Part shown: positions 19,260-27,664 of the stretch, in pieces | How the letters are laid out: each line of letters starts with the position of its first letter | How positions within the stretch are numbered: the stretch's first letter is position 1 | Assembly: GCF_002072105.2 (NCBI RefSeq) | Contig: NZ_MTBC01000005.1 | Span: 1-64,000 of the forward strand | Direction of reading: 5' to 3' | DNA: 64,000 nt | Origin: Croceivirga radicis | Lineage (GTDB): Bacteria; Bacteroidota; Bacteroidia; Flavobacteriales; Flavobacteriaceae | Made by a program: the position numbers and the translations under genes | The notes under the pieces: generated by a model | Told to the model about the DNA's origin: nothing | What the model saw: the letters and a program-made list of their open reading frames with translations, nothing else | Databases searched by the model: none

Positions 19260-20252
19260 TTATCTAGGTATTTCTATAGATTCTATAAGTTGATTTATCA
19301 TTTTTTCTGGGGTTAACCCTTCCATTTCTCTTTCTGGTGTTAAAATGATACGGTGCGCCAGAATAGGGTTGGCAATCTTTTTGATATCTTCTGGTGTAAT
19401 AAAATCCCTACCGTTCATAGCTGCCGTGGCTTTGGCCGCTTCTAAAATGGCTATAGATGCCCTAGGTGAAGCCCCTAAGTACAGATTGGCATTGGTACGA
19501 GTTGCATTTACAATGGCCGCTATGTAGCGTAAAAGGTTGTCTTCTACAATTACATCTTTAATTGTTTCTTGGTATTCTTTTATTTCTTTGGCCGTTAATA
19601 TGGCACTGACTAAATCTTCTTCATTTCTTACTTTTTGTTGGTGCTTACGTTCCAAAATGGCCACTTCTTCTTCCAAGCTTGGATAGGCAACCTTTATTTT
19701 AAATAAAAAACGGTCTAATTGTGCTTCTGGTAACCTGTACGTTCCTTCTTGTTCTACCGGATTTTGGGTGGCAAAAACCAAAAATGGTGGTGCCATATTG
19801 TATTCTGTACCATCTATGGTAATTTGCCGCTCGGCCATAGCTTCAAATAAGGCAGCTTGCGTTTTGGCCGGTGCCCTATTAATCTCGTCAATAAGTACAA
19901 TATTTGAGAATAAGGGACCTTTTTTAAATTCAAACTCAGATGTTTTAACATTAAAAATGGATGTCCCTAAAATATCACTAGGCATTAAATCTGGTGTAAA
20001 CTGTATTCTATTAAAATCTACATCCATGGTTTTTGCCAAAAGCTTGGCGGTAATGGTTTTGGCCACTCCAGGAACCCCTTCTATAAGGGAATGGCCGTCT
20101 GCCAAAATAGAAACAATTAATAATTCTATAAATTCTTCTTGGCCAATAATTATCTTACCTAGCTCCTCTTTAATTTTAGCTACTGCATTCTGTAATTTAT
20201 TAAGGTCTATCCTTGAATTAAATTCTAATGGGTTTTCGTTGGTGGTATCCAT
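19260..20252 (-). CDS. MoxR family AAA+ ATPase
   Basis: 330 residues. Walker A is GVPGVAKT, Walker B is LIDEINRAPAKTQAALFEAM, sensor 1 is FATQNP, and the arginine-finger region is RLPEAQLDRFLF. MoxR ATPases act as chaperones that assemble or activate membrane or cofactor-containing complexes, usually with a vWA-domain partner; here that partner is the adjacent DUF58 protein. It is 3 bp after the DUF4350 gene stop region and 2 bp before DUF58, so all are translated from one message. The client complex is unknown. Confidence 0.95.
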   Translation of the reverse strand: MDTTNENPLEFNSRIDLNKLQNAVAKIKEELGKIIIGQEEFIELLIVSILADGHSLIEGVPGVAKTITAKLLAKTMDVDFNRIQFTPDLMPSDILGTSIFNVKTSEFEFKKGPLFSNIVLIDEINRAPAKTQAALFEAMAERQITIDGTEYNMAPPFLVFATQNPVEQEGTYRLPEAQLDRFLFKIKVAYPSLEEEVAILERKHQQKVRNEEDLVSAILTAKEIKEYQETIKDVIVEDNLLRYIAAIVNATRTNANLYLGASPRASIAILEAAKATAAMNGRDFITPEDIKKIANPILAHRIILTPEREMEGLTPEKMINQLIESIEIPR

Positions 20253-20255
20253 GTA

Positions 20256-21461
20256 TTATTTCTTAAATGCGGTTATCTTTTTGTTAAGTTCTAATAACGG
20301 TTCAGGGCCGTTTATTTTTTTGCCTTTTAAGCGTTGTATCAGTTCTACTAAAGCCTTGGTTTCTTGTACTGTTTTTCCAGATTTAGCGGCCAATTTTTTA
20401 ATTGTACCTTCATCTAACCTTGTGGTATCTATGTAATAGTTTCTTCTTAGATACGCTAAAAAGAACTTTATTTTTTTGTCAATTAAATCCGTATAATCTT
20501 TATTTTGATAGTAAAGAGAACCTACGGTTCTTGCAAAAGCTACAGAGGTATTTTCTTTGGCGGTAATTACGGGAATGATGCGTTGTTCCCTTTTTGCCTT
20601 GAAAATAACGAATAATAAAAGCCCTGCAATTGTTAAATAATACGCCCATTTCAACGCGGTTTGGTTGAGCACAAAACGCATGGGTGAATCTATAATTACC
20701 CTACCAGCTTTCTTATAACTATCCCAAAACAATGGTTCATCATTTAAATAGGATAAGGCATTAGCGGCATATTCTTCATTTCCGTTTAAGAGATAATAAT
20801 TACTAAAAGCTTGTGGTATGGTATTTATGTAAAATTGGCCTTCGCCAAATTTAGATTTGATAAAATTTGGGTGTTTTTCGGTTTGTGTTGGGCCATCTAA
20901 AATTCCTTTGTTGCTTTGGAAACTTATATGCCCTAAAACAGTTGCATTTAAGGTGTCTATACTGCTAAAATGGGTATTGTATAAGCCACGGTCATAAACA
21001 TACTTCTTACTAAACTTTGTATTGGTGAAAGAAGCTTTTAAAGTATCTTCTTTAATGGTGTAATCCGTGCTAAGCTTTATATTTAACGTATCCATCAAAA
21101 AATAACTTAGAGATGTAGTTGAAATAAGCACGCTATTACCACTAGATACATATTTAAGTAATTGATTTGTTTCTTGACGGTCTAAACTAATATGATCATT
21201 AATGAGTAAATAATTGCTTTTTTGTGTACTATCCCTGTTTACCAGAAACTCATAAACGTTTTGGTCTACACTTGTAATATCGGTTTTTGGAAACAGGCTC
21301 TCTAGCTCTTGAAAAAGCACATAGCATCCAAAAGGAATTTTATCATATTGGGTATAAGAAGGCCTCCAATTTATGGGTCTTGGTTTTGTTATTTCCGTTA
21401 CAATTATAGCCAACAGTACCGCACAGAAAACACCTAGAATAATTTTAGAACGTTTATCCAT
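20256..21461 (-). CDS. DUF4350 domain membrane protein
   Basis: 401 residues. There is one transmembrane segment near the N-terminus (IILGVFCAVLLAIIVTEI), an extracytoplasmic domain with NYLLINDHISLDRQE resembling a GATase-like (DUF4350) fold, a second membrane segment near residue 270 (YYLTIAGLLLFVIFKA) and a cytoplasmic helical C-terminus. Function unknown; it recurs in MoxR-DUF58 operons. It overlaps the DUF4129 gene by 8 bases and is 3 bp from MoxR. Confidence 0.82.
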   Translation of the reverse strand: MDKRSKIILGVFCAVLLAIIVTEITKPRPINWRPSYTQYDKIPFGCYVLFQELESLFPKTDITSVDQNVYEFLVNRDSTQKSNYLLINDHISLDRQETNQLLKYVSSGNSVLISTTSLSYFLMDTLNIKLSTDYTIKEDTLKASFTNTKFSKKYVYDRGLYNTHFSSIDTLNATVLGHISFQSNKGILDGPTQTEKHPNFIKSKFGEGQFYINTIPQAFSNYYLLNGNEEYAANALSYLNDEPLFWDSYKKAGRVIIDSPMRFVLNQTALKWAYYLTIAGLLLFVIFKAKREQRIIPVITAKENTSVAFARTVGSLYYQNKDYTDLIDKKIKFFLAYLRRNYYIDTTRLDEGTIKKLAAKSGKTVQETKALVELIQRLKGKKINGPEPLLELNKKITAFKK

Positions 21462-22185
21462 GGTTACTTGGTGTTTGGTTTTTTACGGTATTAAATTTAT
21501 TTGCTGCCGTTAAGTAGGCCGGTTCTGATATGGCTTGTTCTCCATACCAGACATAGTCATACAAATAAGCCAACTCCATAAAGCTGTTTTTAAGTCTTGG
21601 TTCCTTAATTTCCCGTGTATAATCAGCATTGGTTTTTTCAAAATGCCAGTCTATTAGGTCTTTGTTGGAAAGATGTTTTAACAACAGCAAAAATTGATAC
21701 CTAACGGCCAGCCTATAATCCTTGTTTTTTAAGGCATCTGCTAATAATGCATCAAAATCTATGGTTTCTATATGTTGCTCAGATATACCTAAATCCGTAA
21801 GTGGTTTTGCTCGTTTGGTTAGGAGCGTACTAACCTTTTCATTTACGGCAAATTTTATGATTAAGTATAGTACCAATCCACCCAATAAGATATAGATAAT
21901 GATTTCTAAAATTTTAAATGCTTCAGGTGATATGGTAAAGCCAAAAGTATCTGCTAGCCAATTGAAGAAAAAAGCTAAAAAACGCGTAAGTAGGTTTTGG
22001 GATTCTCCAGTAGTGATGGTATAATCAAATTCATCACCTGTATATTTTTCCTGAAGGTCTTTTTCAAAGTTACGTTGCTCAAGGCTAATATTGGTATCAT
22101 ACTTTACAATACTATCATTGGTTTGGCCCCAACTAAGGTAACAACCAAGTAAAAAACCTAATAAAAACGTTACTGTTTTAGGCAT
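21454..22185 (-). CDS. DUF4129 domain membrane protein
   Basis: 243 residues with a signal-like N-terminal segment (FLLGFLLGCYLSWGQ), a short extracytoplasmic part and a central membrane helix (ILEIIIYILLGGLVLYLIIKF). The C-terminal cytoplasmic domain fits DUF4129 (YRLAVRYQFLLLLKHL, DWHFEKTNADYTREI, FMELAYLYDYVWYGE). DUF4129 is often fused to transglutaminases next to MoxR in other phyla; here it stands alone. It overlaps both neighbours by 8 bases, which indicates coupled translation. Confidence 0.82.
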   Translation of the reverse strand: MPKTVTFLLGFLLGCYLSWGQTNDSIVKYDTNISLEQRNFEKDLQEKYTGDEFDYTITTGESQNLLTRFLAFFFNWLADTFGFTISPEAFKILEIIIYILLGGLVLYLIIKFAVNEKVSTLLTKRAKPLTDLGISEQHIETIDFDALLADALKNKDYRLAVRYQFLLLLKHLSNKDLIDWHFEKTNADYTREIKEPRLKNSFMELAYLYDYVWYGEQAISEPAYLTAANKFNTVKNQTPSNHG

Positions 22186-23116
22186 TGTTCAAATCCTCCC
22201 CAATTTGCTCTATGCGTTTACGTGTATTAATATTATAGGTTTTTTCGTGTAGGGTGTAGTACAAAATTCCGTTGACAAATTGTGTTAGGCATTGCCCATA
22301 AATAAGTACGATTAAGGCTAAAGTTAGGCAAATGGTATAAATTACGGTGGCAACTACGTTGCTGGTTAAAGAAACGCTGTTCTCCACTACATGAAAGGTA
22401 TAGATGCCAAAAAGTACTCCAGGAACGGTCATCATTAGCATCAATAAAATAAATAGTAAAAGACCCATTACAAAATTTACGCCCACAGAGCGCCAAAAGT
22501 TATTTTTTACCAAATTCCAACCTTCGCTCAAGGCTGCACCTACCGGCTTCTTATTCTGTAACATTTCAAAAAAAGAAACTCCTACCCAAGCAGAGATAAA
22601 AAATTGAAGTACATATTGTGCCAAACTCCCTAGAATAGGAATAATTAAAAAGAAAATGGATACGATTAGAAAGCCTATATAGATAACGAATAACAATAAG
22701 ATAAATAGAATTATACTTCCCATATGCGACTTGGTGTAGGCCCAAACGTCCTTTTTTTGAAAAGATTCGTTAGGGTCGTTATCATACAACACCATATAAC
22801 TGGTAGATAAGCCGTAGTTTAAGGCGCCAACCATTACAAAAATTATAAAGAATAAACCGCCACCAATAGCCATGGGTATGTAAAAATCTTCTTCATTAGT
22901 GGTTTCTATACCAAAATTGTTTTCAATTTCAATTAAACCAAGAATCCCGGAAACCATTAAATAACTGGCAACCAAAAGGCCTATTAAAAAAATACCATTG
23001 TAACTGATAAATACATTGGTAAACTTTTTAATATTTCGTTTAAAAAAATCGAAGTAGGTATTGATGATGTCACCAAAGTCCCTATTCACCCTTAAGGGAA
23101 CGTAATTTTTCGTCAT
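22178..23116 (-). CDS. Polytopic membrane protein of the MoxR operon
   Basis: 312 residues with about six hydrophobic helices (for example near 40-62, 80-105, 135-160 and 215-240) and a short charged C-terminus (RKRIEQIGEDLNNA). I do not recognise a characterised family; the layout resembles the membrane domains of DUF4013/DUF975-type proteins. It overlaps the SpoIIM-like gene upstream by 35 bases and the DUF4129 gene downstream by 8, so it clearly belongs to this operon. Confidence 0.72.
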   Translation of the reverse strand: MTKNYVPLRVNRDFGDIINTYFDFFKRNIKKFTNVFISYNGIFLIGLLVASYLMVSGILGLIEIENNFGIETTNEEDFYIPMAIGGGLFFIIFVMVGALNYGLSTSYMVLYDNDPNESFQKKDVWAYTKSHMGSIILFILLLFVIYIGFLIVSIFFLIIPILGSLAQYVLQFFISAWVGVSFFEMLQNKKPVGAALSEGWNLVKNNFWRSVGVNFVMGLLLFILLMLMMTVPGVLFGIYTFHVVENSVSLTSNVVATVIYTICLTLALIVLIYGQCLTQFVNGILYYTLHEKTYNINTRKRIEQIGEDLNNA

Positions 23117-24065
23117 CTAATCTATTTAAAAATATAGGATAAAGCAGATAATAGAAAACAATTAAAATTAAGGATACTCCTATTATCAAAGCTGCCAACC
23201 AAGTTGGCATATTCGTATATCTAGTAATAAAACCTTCTATAAAGCCGGCTACTATAAAAAAGGGTATGGTACTTATTACCACTTTTAAACCATCTTTTGC
23301 CCCCTTCATAAAAGAGACCCTTCTAGAAAATGTTTTGGGAAACAAAATACTGTTTCCCATAATTAATCCTGCACAGCCTGCAATTATTATTACAGATATT
23401 TCTATTGTTCCATGTAGCCATATTTGTTTATTAGCCTCAAAAAATACGCCTTTGGTATAAAAGAAAGTAATAAAGGCCCCAAGCATAACCCCATTGCTAA
23501 ATAAGATATAGGACGTGCCTATACTGGTAATAACACCAAAGGCAAATGCTAAAAAGCCTACTCTTATATTGTTAATGGTAATACCTAAAAAAGTTCCAAT
23601 TTCACTACCGCCTTTATATATAGCGGCAGGGTCTCCTTTGGCTATATTGTTCAAAGTTTCGTTTACATAAGCATCCCCAAGAATTAATCTTAAAAAACTA
23701 GCATCATTTAAGGCACTTATTACCCCTATGGCCGTTGCGGCCATAAATATGAGAAATGCTACCCCAAGGGTTTTATGGTATTGTTTAAAGAACAAGGGAA
23801 ATTCAAAAGCCCAAAAATCTACGATTCTGTTACGGCTTTCTTTTTTGTTCTTGTATATTTTCTGATGCGCCTGTGAGGCCAAGGCGTTCAAATACAATAA
23901 AGTTTTACTTTCTTCGTAATAGGTTTGCGCGTAAGCCAAGTCATTAGTGAGTTGTATGTAACCTTCTGCCAGTTCATCTGGATTGGTGTTGGATTTTAGG
24001 TTAATGGCCTTTTCAAAAGCTATCCATTTTTCCTTATTTTGCTTTACAAAGGCAGCTTCGCGCAT
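23082..24065 (-). CDS. SpoIIM (stage II sporulation protein M)-like membrane protein
   Basis: 327 residues: a soluble helical N-terminus (REAAFVKQNKEKWIAFEKAI), then several membrane helices with the family-typical GTFLGITINNIRVGFLAFAFG and the LHGTIEISVIIIAG segment. In Bacillus SpoIIM works in septal peptidoglycan remodelling, but non-sporulating Bacteroidota keep homologues next to MoxR and RDD genes, so a general envelope role is more likely here. First gene of the minus-strand operon; divergent from the RDD gene, with only 35 bp between the start codons. Confidence 0.88.
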   Translation of the reverse strand: MREAAFVKQNKEKWIAFEKAINLKSNTNPDELAEGYIQLTNDLAYAQTYYEESKTLLYLNALASQAHQKIYKNKKESRNRIVDFWAFEFPLFFKQYHKTLGVAFLIFMAATAIGVISALNDASFLRLILGDAYVNETLNNIAKGDPAAIYKGGSEIGTFLGITINNIRVGFLAFAFGVITSIGTSYILFSNGVMLGAFITFFYTKGVFFEANKQIWLHGTIEISVIIIAGCAGLIMGNSILFPKTFSRRVSFMKGAKDGLKVVISTIPFFIVAGFIEGFITRYTNMPTWLAALIIGVSLILIVFYYLLYPIFLNRLDDEKLRSLKGE

Positions 24066-24100
24066 AAAAGAGTTTTACTAAGAGTTAAATTTAAAGTTTA

Positions 24101-24826
24101 ATGGGCAACCTCCAAATCAATACAACGCAAAATGTAAACCTAAATTATAAAATAGTGAGTTTAGGGGAGCGCATTGTTGCATTTTTAATAGATGGCTTCA
24201 TCCTATATCTCTATGCCATTCTAGTGAATTTAATTGGAGATATGATTGGTTATATCTACAAAGATGGTTGGACCCAAAGAGGGCTGGTTGCTTTGATTTT
24301 TTTACCAGCTATGGGTTATAGTTTGTTTATGCATAGCCTATTCAACGGCAGAACCGTTGGTAAGATGTTGTTAAAAATGCGTGTAGTTCGTTTTGATGGT
24401 ACACCTGTTCATTGGAGTAATTATTTGGTTAGGTGGATGCTACGTTTAGTAGATATTTGGCTTTTTGTGGGGTCTATAGGCATTCTTTCTATCTTGTTTA
24501 CAGAAAGAAGGCAACGATTAGGAGATGCCGCGGCTGGTACAGTTGTAATTAGTACTAAAAATAAAACCAAGGTTTCCCATACCATTTTAGAAGATGTAAC
24601 GGACGACTATGAACCAACCTTTACCAACGTTACTATGTTGACCGATAAAGATATTAGACTAATTAAAGAAACCTTTTTAATTGCCAAAAAAAATAACGAT
24701 TACAAAACCTTAACCGCGTTACGGGTAAAGGTAGACAGTATACTGGACACCAAATCTAATTTGTATGACTTACAGTATATAGACACCGTACTAAAAGATT
24801 ACAATTACTATACGCAAAAAATATAA
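24101..24826 (+). CDS. RDD family membrane protein
   Basis: 241 residues. The N-terminal RDD domain has the name-giving pattern (ERIVAFLIDGFILYLY, then GRTVGKMLLKMRVV and RRQRLGDAAAGTVVI) and three to four membrane helices. A cytoplasmic tail of about 80 residues follows. RDD proteins are poorly understood; some have sodium/proton antiport activity. Its position, head to head with the SpoIIM-MoxR-DUF58 operon, is a recurrent arrangement in Bacteroidota and suggests a shared function. Confidence 0.88.
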   Translation: MGNLQINTTQNVNLNYKIVSLGERIVAFLIDGFILYLYAILVNLIGDMIGYIYKDGWTQRGLVALIFLPAMGYSLFMHSLFNGRTVGKMLLKMRVVRFDGTPVHWSNYLVRWMLRLVDIWLFVGSIGILSILFTERRQRLGDAAAGTVVISTKNKTKVSHTILEDVTDDYEPTFTNVTMLTDKDIRLIKETFLIAKKNNDYKTLTALRVKVDSILDTKSNLYDLQYIDTVLKDYNYYTQKI

Positions 24827-24829
24827 AAC

Positions 24830-25438
24830 TTGTTTTTACAGCTCATAGATGTTTTAGGTACCATAGCCTTTGCAATTTCTGGTGTTTTGGTGGCCATGGA
24901 CAAAAAGTTAGACCCCTTTGGGGTACTTATTATTGGTTTTGTCACTGCTATTGGTGGGGGTACTTTAAGAGATTTGCTCATAGGTAATACACCTGTGGTT
25001 TGGATGCGAGATGCCAATTATATGATTATTATAATTACTTCTGTATTTTTTGGGGTATTGTTTTTTAATAAGTTAAAGTACCTGCGTAAATCTCTTTTTT
25101 TGTTTGATACTATAGGTATAGGTCTTTACACCATTGTAGGTATAGAAAAAGGAATGGAGGCAGGCCTTATACCTGCTATATGTATTGTTCTAGGAATAAT
25201 TACCGCCAGTTTTGGAGGGGTAATCCGGGATATTCTATGCAATGAGATACCCGTTATTTTTAGAAAAGAAATTTATGCTACTGCCTGTATACTGGGTGGT
25301 GTGGCTTATTTTGTTCTAGATTACATACCATTCACCAAAAATTACGCTACTGTTGGCGGCATTCTTGTGGTATTGTTAATTAGAATTTTAGCCGTACGGT
25401 ATAAAATTTCATTACCAACTATCTACAAAAGTAATTGA
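24830..25438 (+). CDS. Trimeric intracellular cation channel (TRIC/UPF0126) family protein
   Basis: 202 residues with seven predicted helices in two inverted repeats. Each repeat has the glycine-rich kink motif: IGGGTLRDLLIG in the first and FGGVIRDILC in the second. Prokaryotic TRIC proteins form potassium-permeable homotrimers. The start must be the TTG at 24830 (FLQLIDVLGTIAFAISG), three bases after the RDD stop; the first in-frame ATG lies inside the first helix. It is probably co-transcribed with the RDD gene. Confidence 0.9.
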   Translation: MFLQLIDVLGTIAFAISGVLVAMDKKLDPFGVLIIGFVTAIGGGTLRDLLIGNTPVVWMRDANYMIIIITSVFFGVLFFNKLKYLRKSLFLFDTIGIGLYTIVGIEKGMEAGLIPAICIVLGIITASFGGVIRDILCNEIPVIFRKEIYATACILGGVAYFVLDYIPFTKNYATVGGILVVLLIRILAVRYKISLPTIYKSN

Positions 25439-25440
25439 GC

Positions 25441-26169
25441 TTAATCTAGTACTTCAGCTTTTAAAATGTAGATATTCTTCTTAGGCCATTCTCCGGTATC
25501 TATTGGTGTTTGGTTTATTTTGTCTACCACGTCCATTCCTTCTATAACCCTGCCAAATGGTGTATAGTCTCCATCTAGATGATAAGAACCAGGGTTTGTG
25601 GTTACTATAAAAAACTCAAAAGGAGATGCTAGCTTATGTGGGTTGTCTCGCTCACTACTGGGCATAGAAATAGTGCCCCTATGGTGTTTGTGCCCTTTTC
25701 GTGTGTCTGGAGGCAAAAGATAGCGTCCTATTTTTCCACGTTTTTTAGCTGTACGCATATCATCAGAGTTACCCCCTTGAATTATAAAATTGGGTACCAC
25801 ACGGTGAAATTGAGTACTATCAAAATACTTTTTATGTGTTAGGTATATAAAATTGGCCTTATGGTATGGAACATTATCATATAATTGAACCGTAAAACTA
25901 CCTTTGGTAGTGGTTAACCTAACTTTGTCTTGCTTTAAATCTTTAGCGTAATCAAAGAAAAATTTTATCGCATTTTCCTCGTTTAACTCAAAAGTATCTT
26001 TTTCTTTTTCTACCAAAGCAATACTATCTGCTCGCTTTTTTGCCTTAATAGAATCTTGGTTTACAACTTCTTTAACTGTGTTTTTTTGCTTTTTTTTAGG
26101 AGGATTACCACATTGTACCATAAAAATTAATAGTAAACTTGCTAAAAAGGAGAGTTTTAAAACACGCAT
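25441..26169 (-). CDS. Cyclophilin-type peptidyl-prolyl cis-trans isomerase, lipoprotein
   Basis: 242 residues. The signal peptide ends in a lipobox-like MVQC with Cys19, followed by a Lys/Glu-rich linker. The cyclophilin domain starts near residue 80 (VRLTTTKGSFTVQLYDN) and includes FHRVVPNFIIQGGNS with the catalytic Arg, GTISMPSSERDNP and PFGRVIEGMDVVDKI. It should speed proline isomerisation of periplasmic or envelope proteins. Its ATG overlaps the start codon of the divergent Nudix gene; stops of this gene and the TRIC gene are 2 bp apart. Confidence 0.93.
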   Translation of the reverse strand: MRVLKLSFLASLLLIFMVQCGNPPKKKQKNTVKEVVNQDSIKAKKRADSIALVEKEKDTFELNEENAIKFFFDYAKDLKQDKVRLTTTKGSFTVQLYDNVPYHKANFIYLTHKKYFDSTQFHRVVPNFIIQGGNSDDMRTAKKRGKIGRYLLPPDTRKGHKHHRGTISMPSSERDNPHKLASPFEFFIVTTNPGSYHLDGDYTPFGRVIEGMDVVDKINQTPIDTGEWPKKNIYILKAEVLD

Positions 26170-26812
26170 GAATTTTACCGATTTTAAGAAACAGGTCGTA
26201 AAAATAAAAAATCTGAACTTGCCGGGGCCAGAGGCGCACTTTAAAATGGAGCCAGAAATGCGCAGGGTGGTTAGGGAACAGCATGCAGACCGTTTAAAGA
26301 AAGCTAGAAAAGCAGCTGTTTTAGCATTATTTTATCCAAAAGGAGCAGCAAACAGCACACATTTATTATTAATTTTAAGAAAAACGTATAAAGGCGTTCA
26401 TTCCAATCAAGTTGGTTTTCCTGGTGGCAAGGTAGAGAAAACAGATGCCAACTTACTTGCAACAGCTTTAAGAGAAACCCAAGAGGAAGTGGGGGTAACC
26501 CCTGCAGAGGTTGAATTGGTTAGAGAATTAACGGATTTATACATTCCTCCAAGCAATTTTTTGGTGCAGCCCTATTTGGGCTTGTATGCAAACCCCAAAC
26601 CATTTATTAAAGACCCTGTAGAGGTAGAACGGTTAGTAGAGGTTGATCTAACCAATTTTTTAAGTTCTGCTAGTTTAATTGAAGAAAAAATGAATACCTC
26701 ATATGGTTCAGATATCATGGTACCCGCCTTTAAATTAAATGGTTATACCGTTTGGGGAGCAACGGCTATGATGCTAAATGAAATCAAACACTTAATAAAA
26801 CAAGTGCTTTAG
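26168..26812 (+). CDS. Nudix hydrolase, CoA pyrophosphatase-like
   Basis: 214 residues. The Nudix region reads VGFPGGKVEKTDAN then TALRETQEEVGV, with the spacing typical of the CoA diphosphatase (NudL/YeaB) branch, and the upstream HSNQVGFPGG matches the UPF0035 signature. It probably cleaves coenzyme A or related nucleotide pyrophosphates. I chose the ATG at 26168 (MNFTDFKK); the open frame extends back to 26078 but that part is antisense to the cyclophilin signal peptide. The two divergent start codons share the four bases CATG. Confidence 0.88.
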   Translation: MNFTDFKKQVVKIKNLNLPGPEAHFKMEPEMRRVVREQHADRLKKARKAAVLALFYPKGAANSTHLLLILRKTYKGVHSNQVGFPGGKVEKTDANLLATALRETQEEVGVTPAEVELVRELTDLYIPPSNFLVQPYLGLYANPKPFIKDPVEVERLVEVDLTNFLSSASLIEEKMNTSYGSDIMVPAFKLNGYTVWGATAMMLNEIKHLIKQVL

Positions 26813-26848
26813 CGCCTATTTTGTATTTTAGCGATTCTGATTTAACGT

Positions 26849-27664
26849 ATGGATATATTTAAGTCTACCCCCTTTGGACACAATCTTTTCCTAAAAAAAT
26901 GGCTAATCCGTATTTTAGGAATGATAACACATTCTAGATATAAAGGATTTAATAAATTAAAAATTGAAGGTTCTGAAGTGATTCGAAACCTACCAGAGAG
27001 AAACGTACTTTTTGTAAGTAACCACCAAACGTATTTTGCAGATGTGGTTGCTATGTTCCATGTTTTTAATGCCGCCTTAAGTGGAAGGGAAGATAACATT
27101 AAGAATGTGGCCTATTTATGGAATCCTAAATTGAACTTTTATTACGTTGCAGCCAAGGAAACCATGAAAAAGAACCTTTTGTCCAAAATTTTGGCCTATG
27201 CAGGTTCTGTAAGTATAGAACGTACCTGGCGTGCAGATGGCCAAGATGTTAAACGTCAGGTAAAATTGAGTGACATCAGTAATATTGGAGTAGCCCTAAA
27301 TGATGGTTGGGTAGTAACGTTTCCCCAAGGAACCACAAAACCTTGGAAGCCCTTGCGAAAAGGTACGGCCCACATAATTAAAAGATATAAACCCGTAGTG
27401 GTGCCTGTTGTAATAGACGGCTTTAGACGTTCTTTTGATAAGAAAGGATTATACATCAAGAAAAAAGGAATACTTCAATCTATGATTATTAAGGAGCCCC
27501 TTAACATAGATTATGAGAACGAAACCATTGATCAAATCATAGAAAAGCTAGAATATGCTATTGAACAGCACCCTTCCTTTTTACGTGTAATACCACAAGA
27601 GGAATTAGCAGCATATGAAGAGGACCATCAAAAAAGAAGATATAGTTACAAAGGAGATTCTTAA
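26849..27664 (+). CDS. PlsC-like 1-acyl-glycerol-3-phosphate acyltransferase with atypical motifs
   Basis: 271 residues. The fold and context of the motifs are those of lysophospholipid acyltransferases: FVSNHQTYFAD at 56-65, KETMKKNLL near 103-110, and TFPQGTTKPWKP near 157-168. Two deviations matter: the catalytic pair is H59-x5-D65 instead of HX4D, and the usual FPEGT Glu is Gln160. It may still transfer acyl groups in phospholipid or ornithine-lipid synthesis, but substrate is uncertain. Its stop overlaps that of the convergent gene within TTAA. Confidence 0.82.
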   Translation: MDIFKSTPFGHNLFLKKWLIRILGMITHSRYKGFNKLKIEGSEVIRNLPERNVLFVSNHQTYFADVVAMFHVFNAALSGREDNIKNVAYLWNPKLNFYYVAAKETMKKNLLSKILAYAGSVSIERTWRADGQDVKRQVKLSDISNIGVALNDGWVVTFPQGTTKPWKPLRKGTAHIIKRYKPVVVPVVIDGFRRSFDKKGLYIKKKGILQSMIIKEPLNIDYENETIDQIIEKLEYAIEQHPSFLRVIPQEELAAYEEDHQKRRYSYKGDS

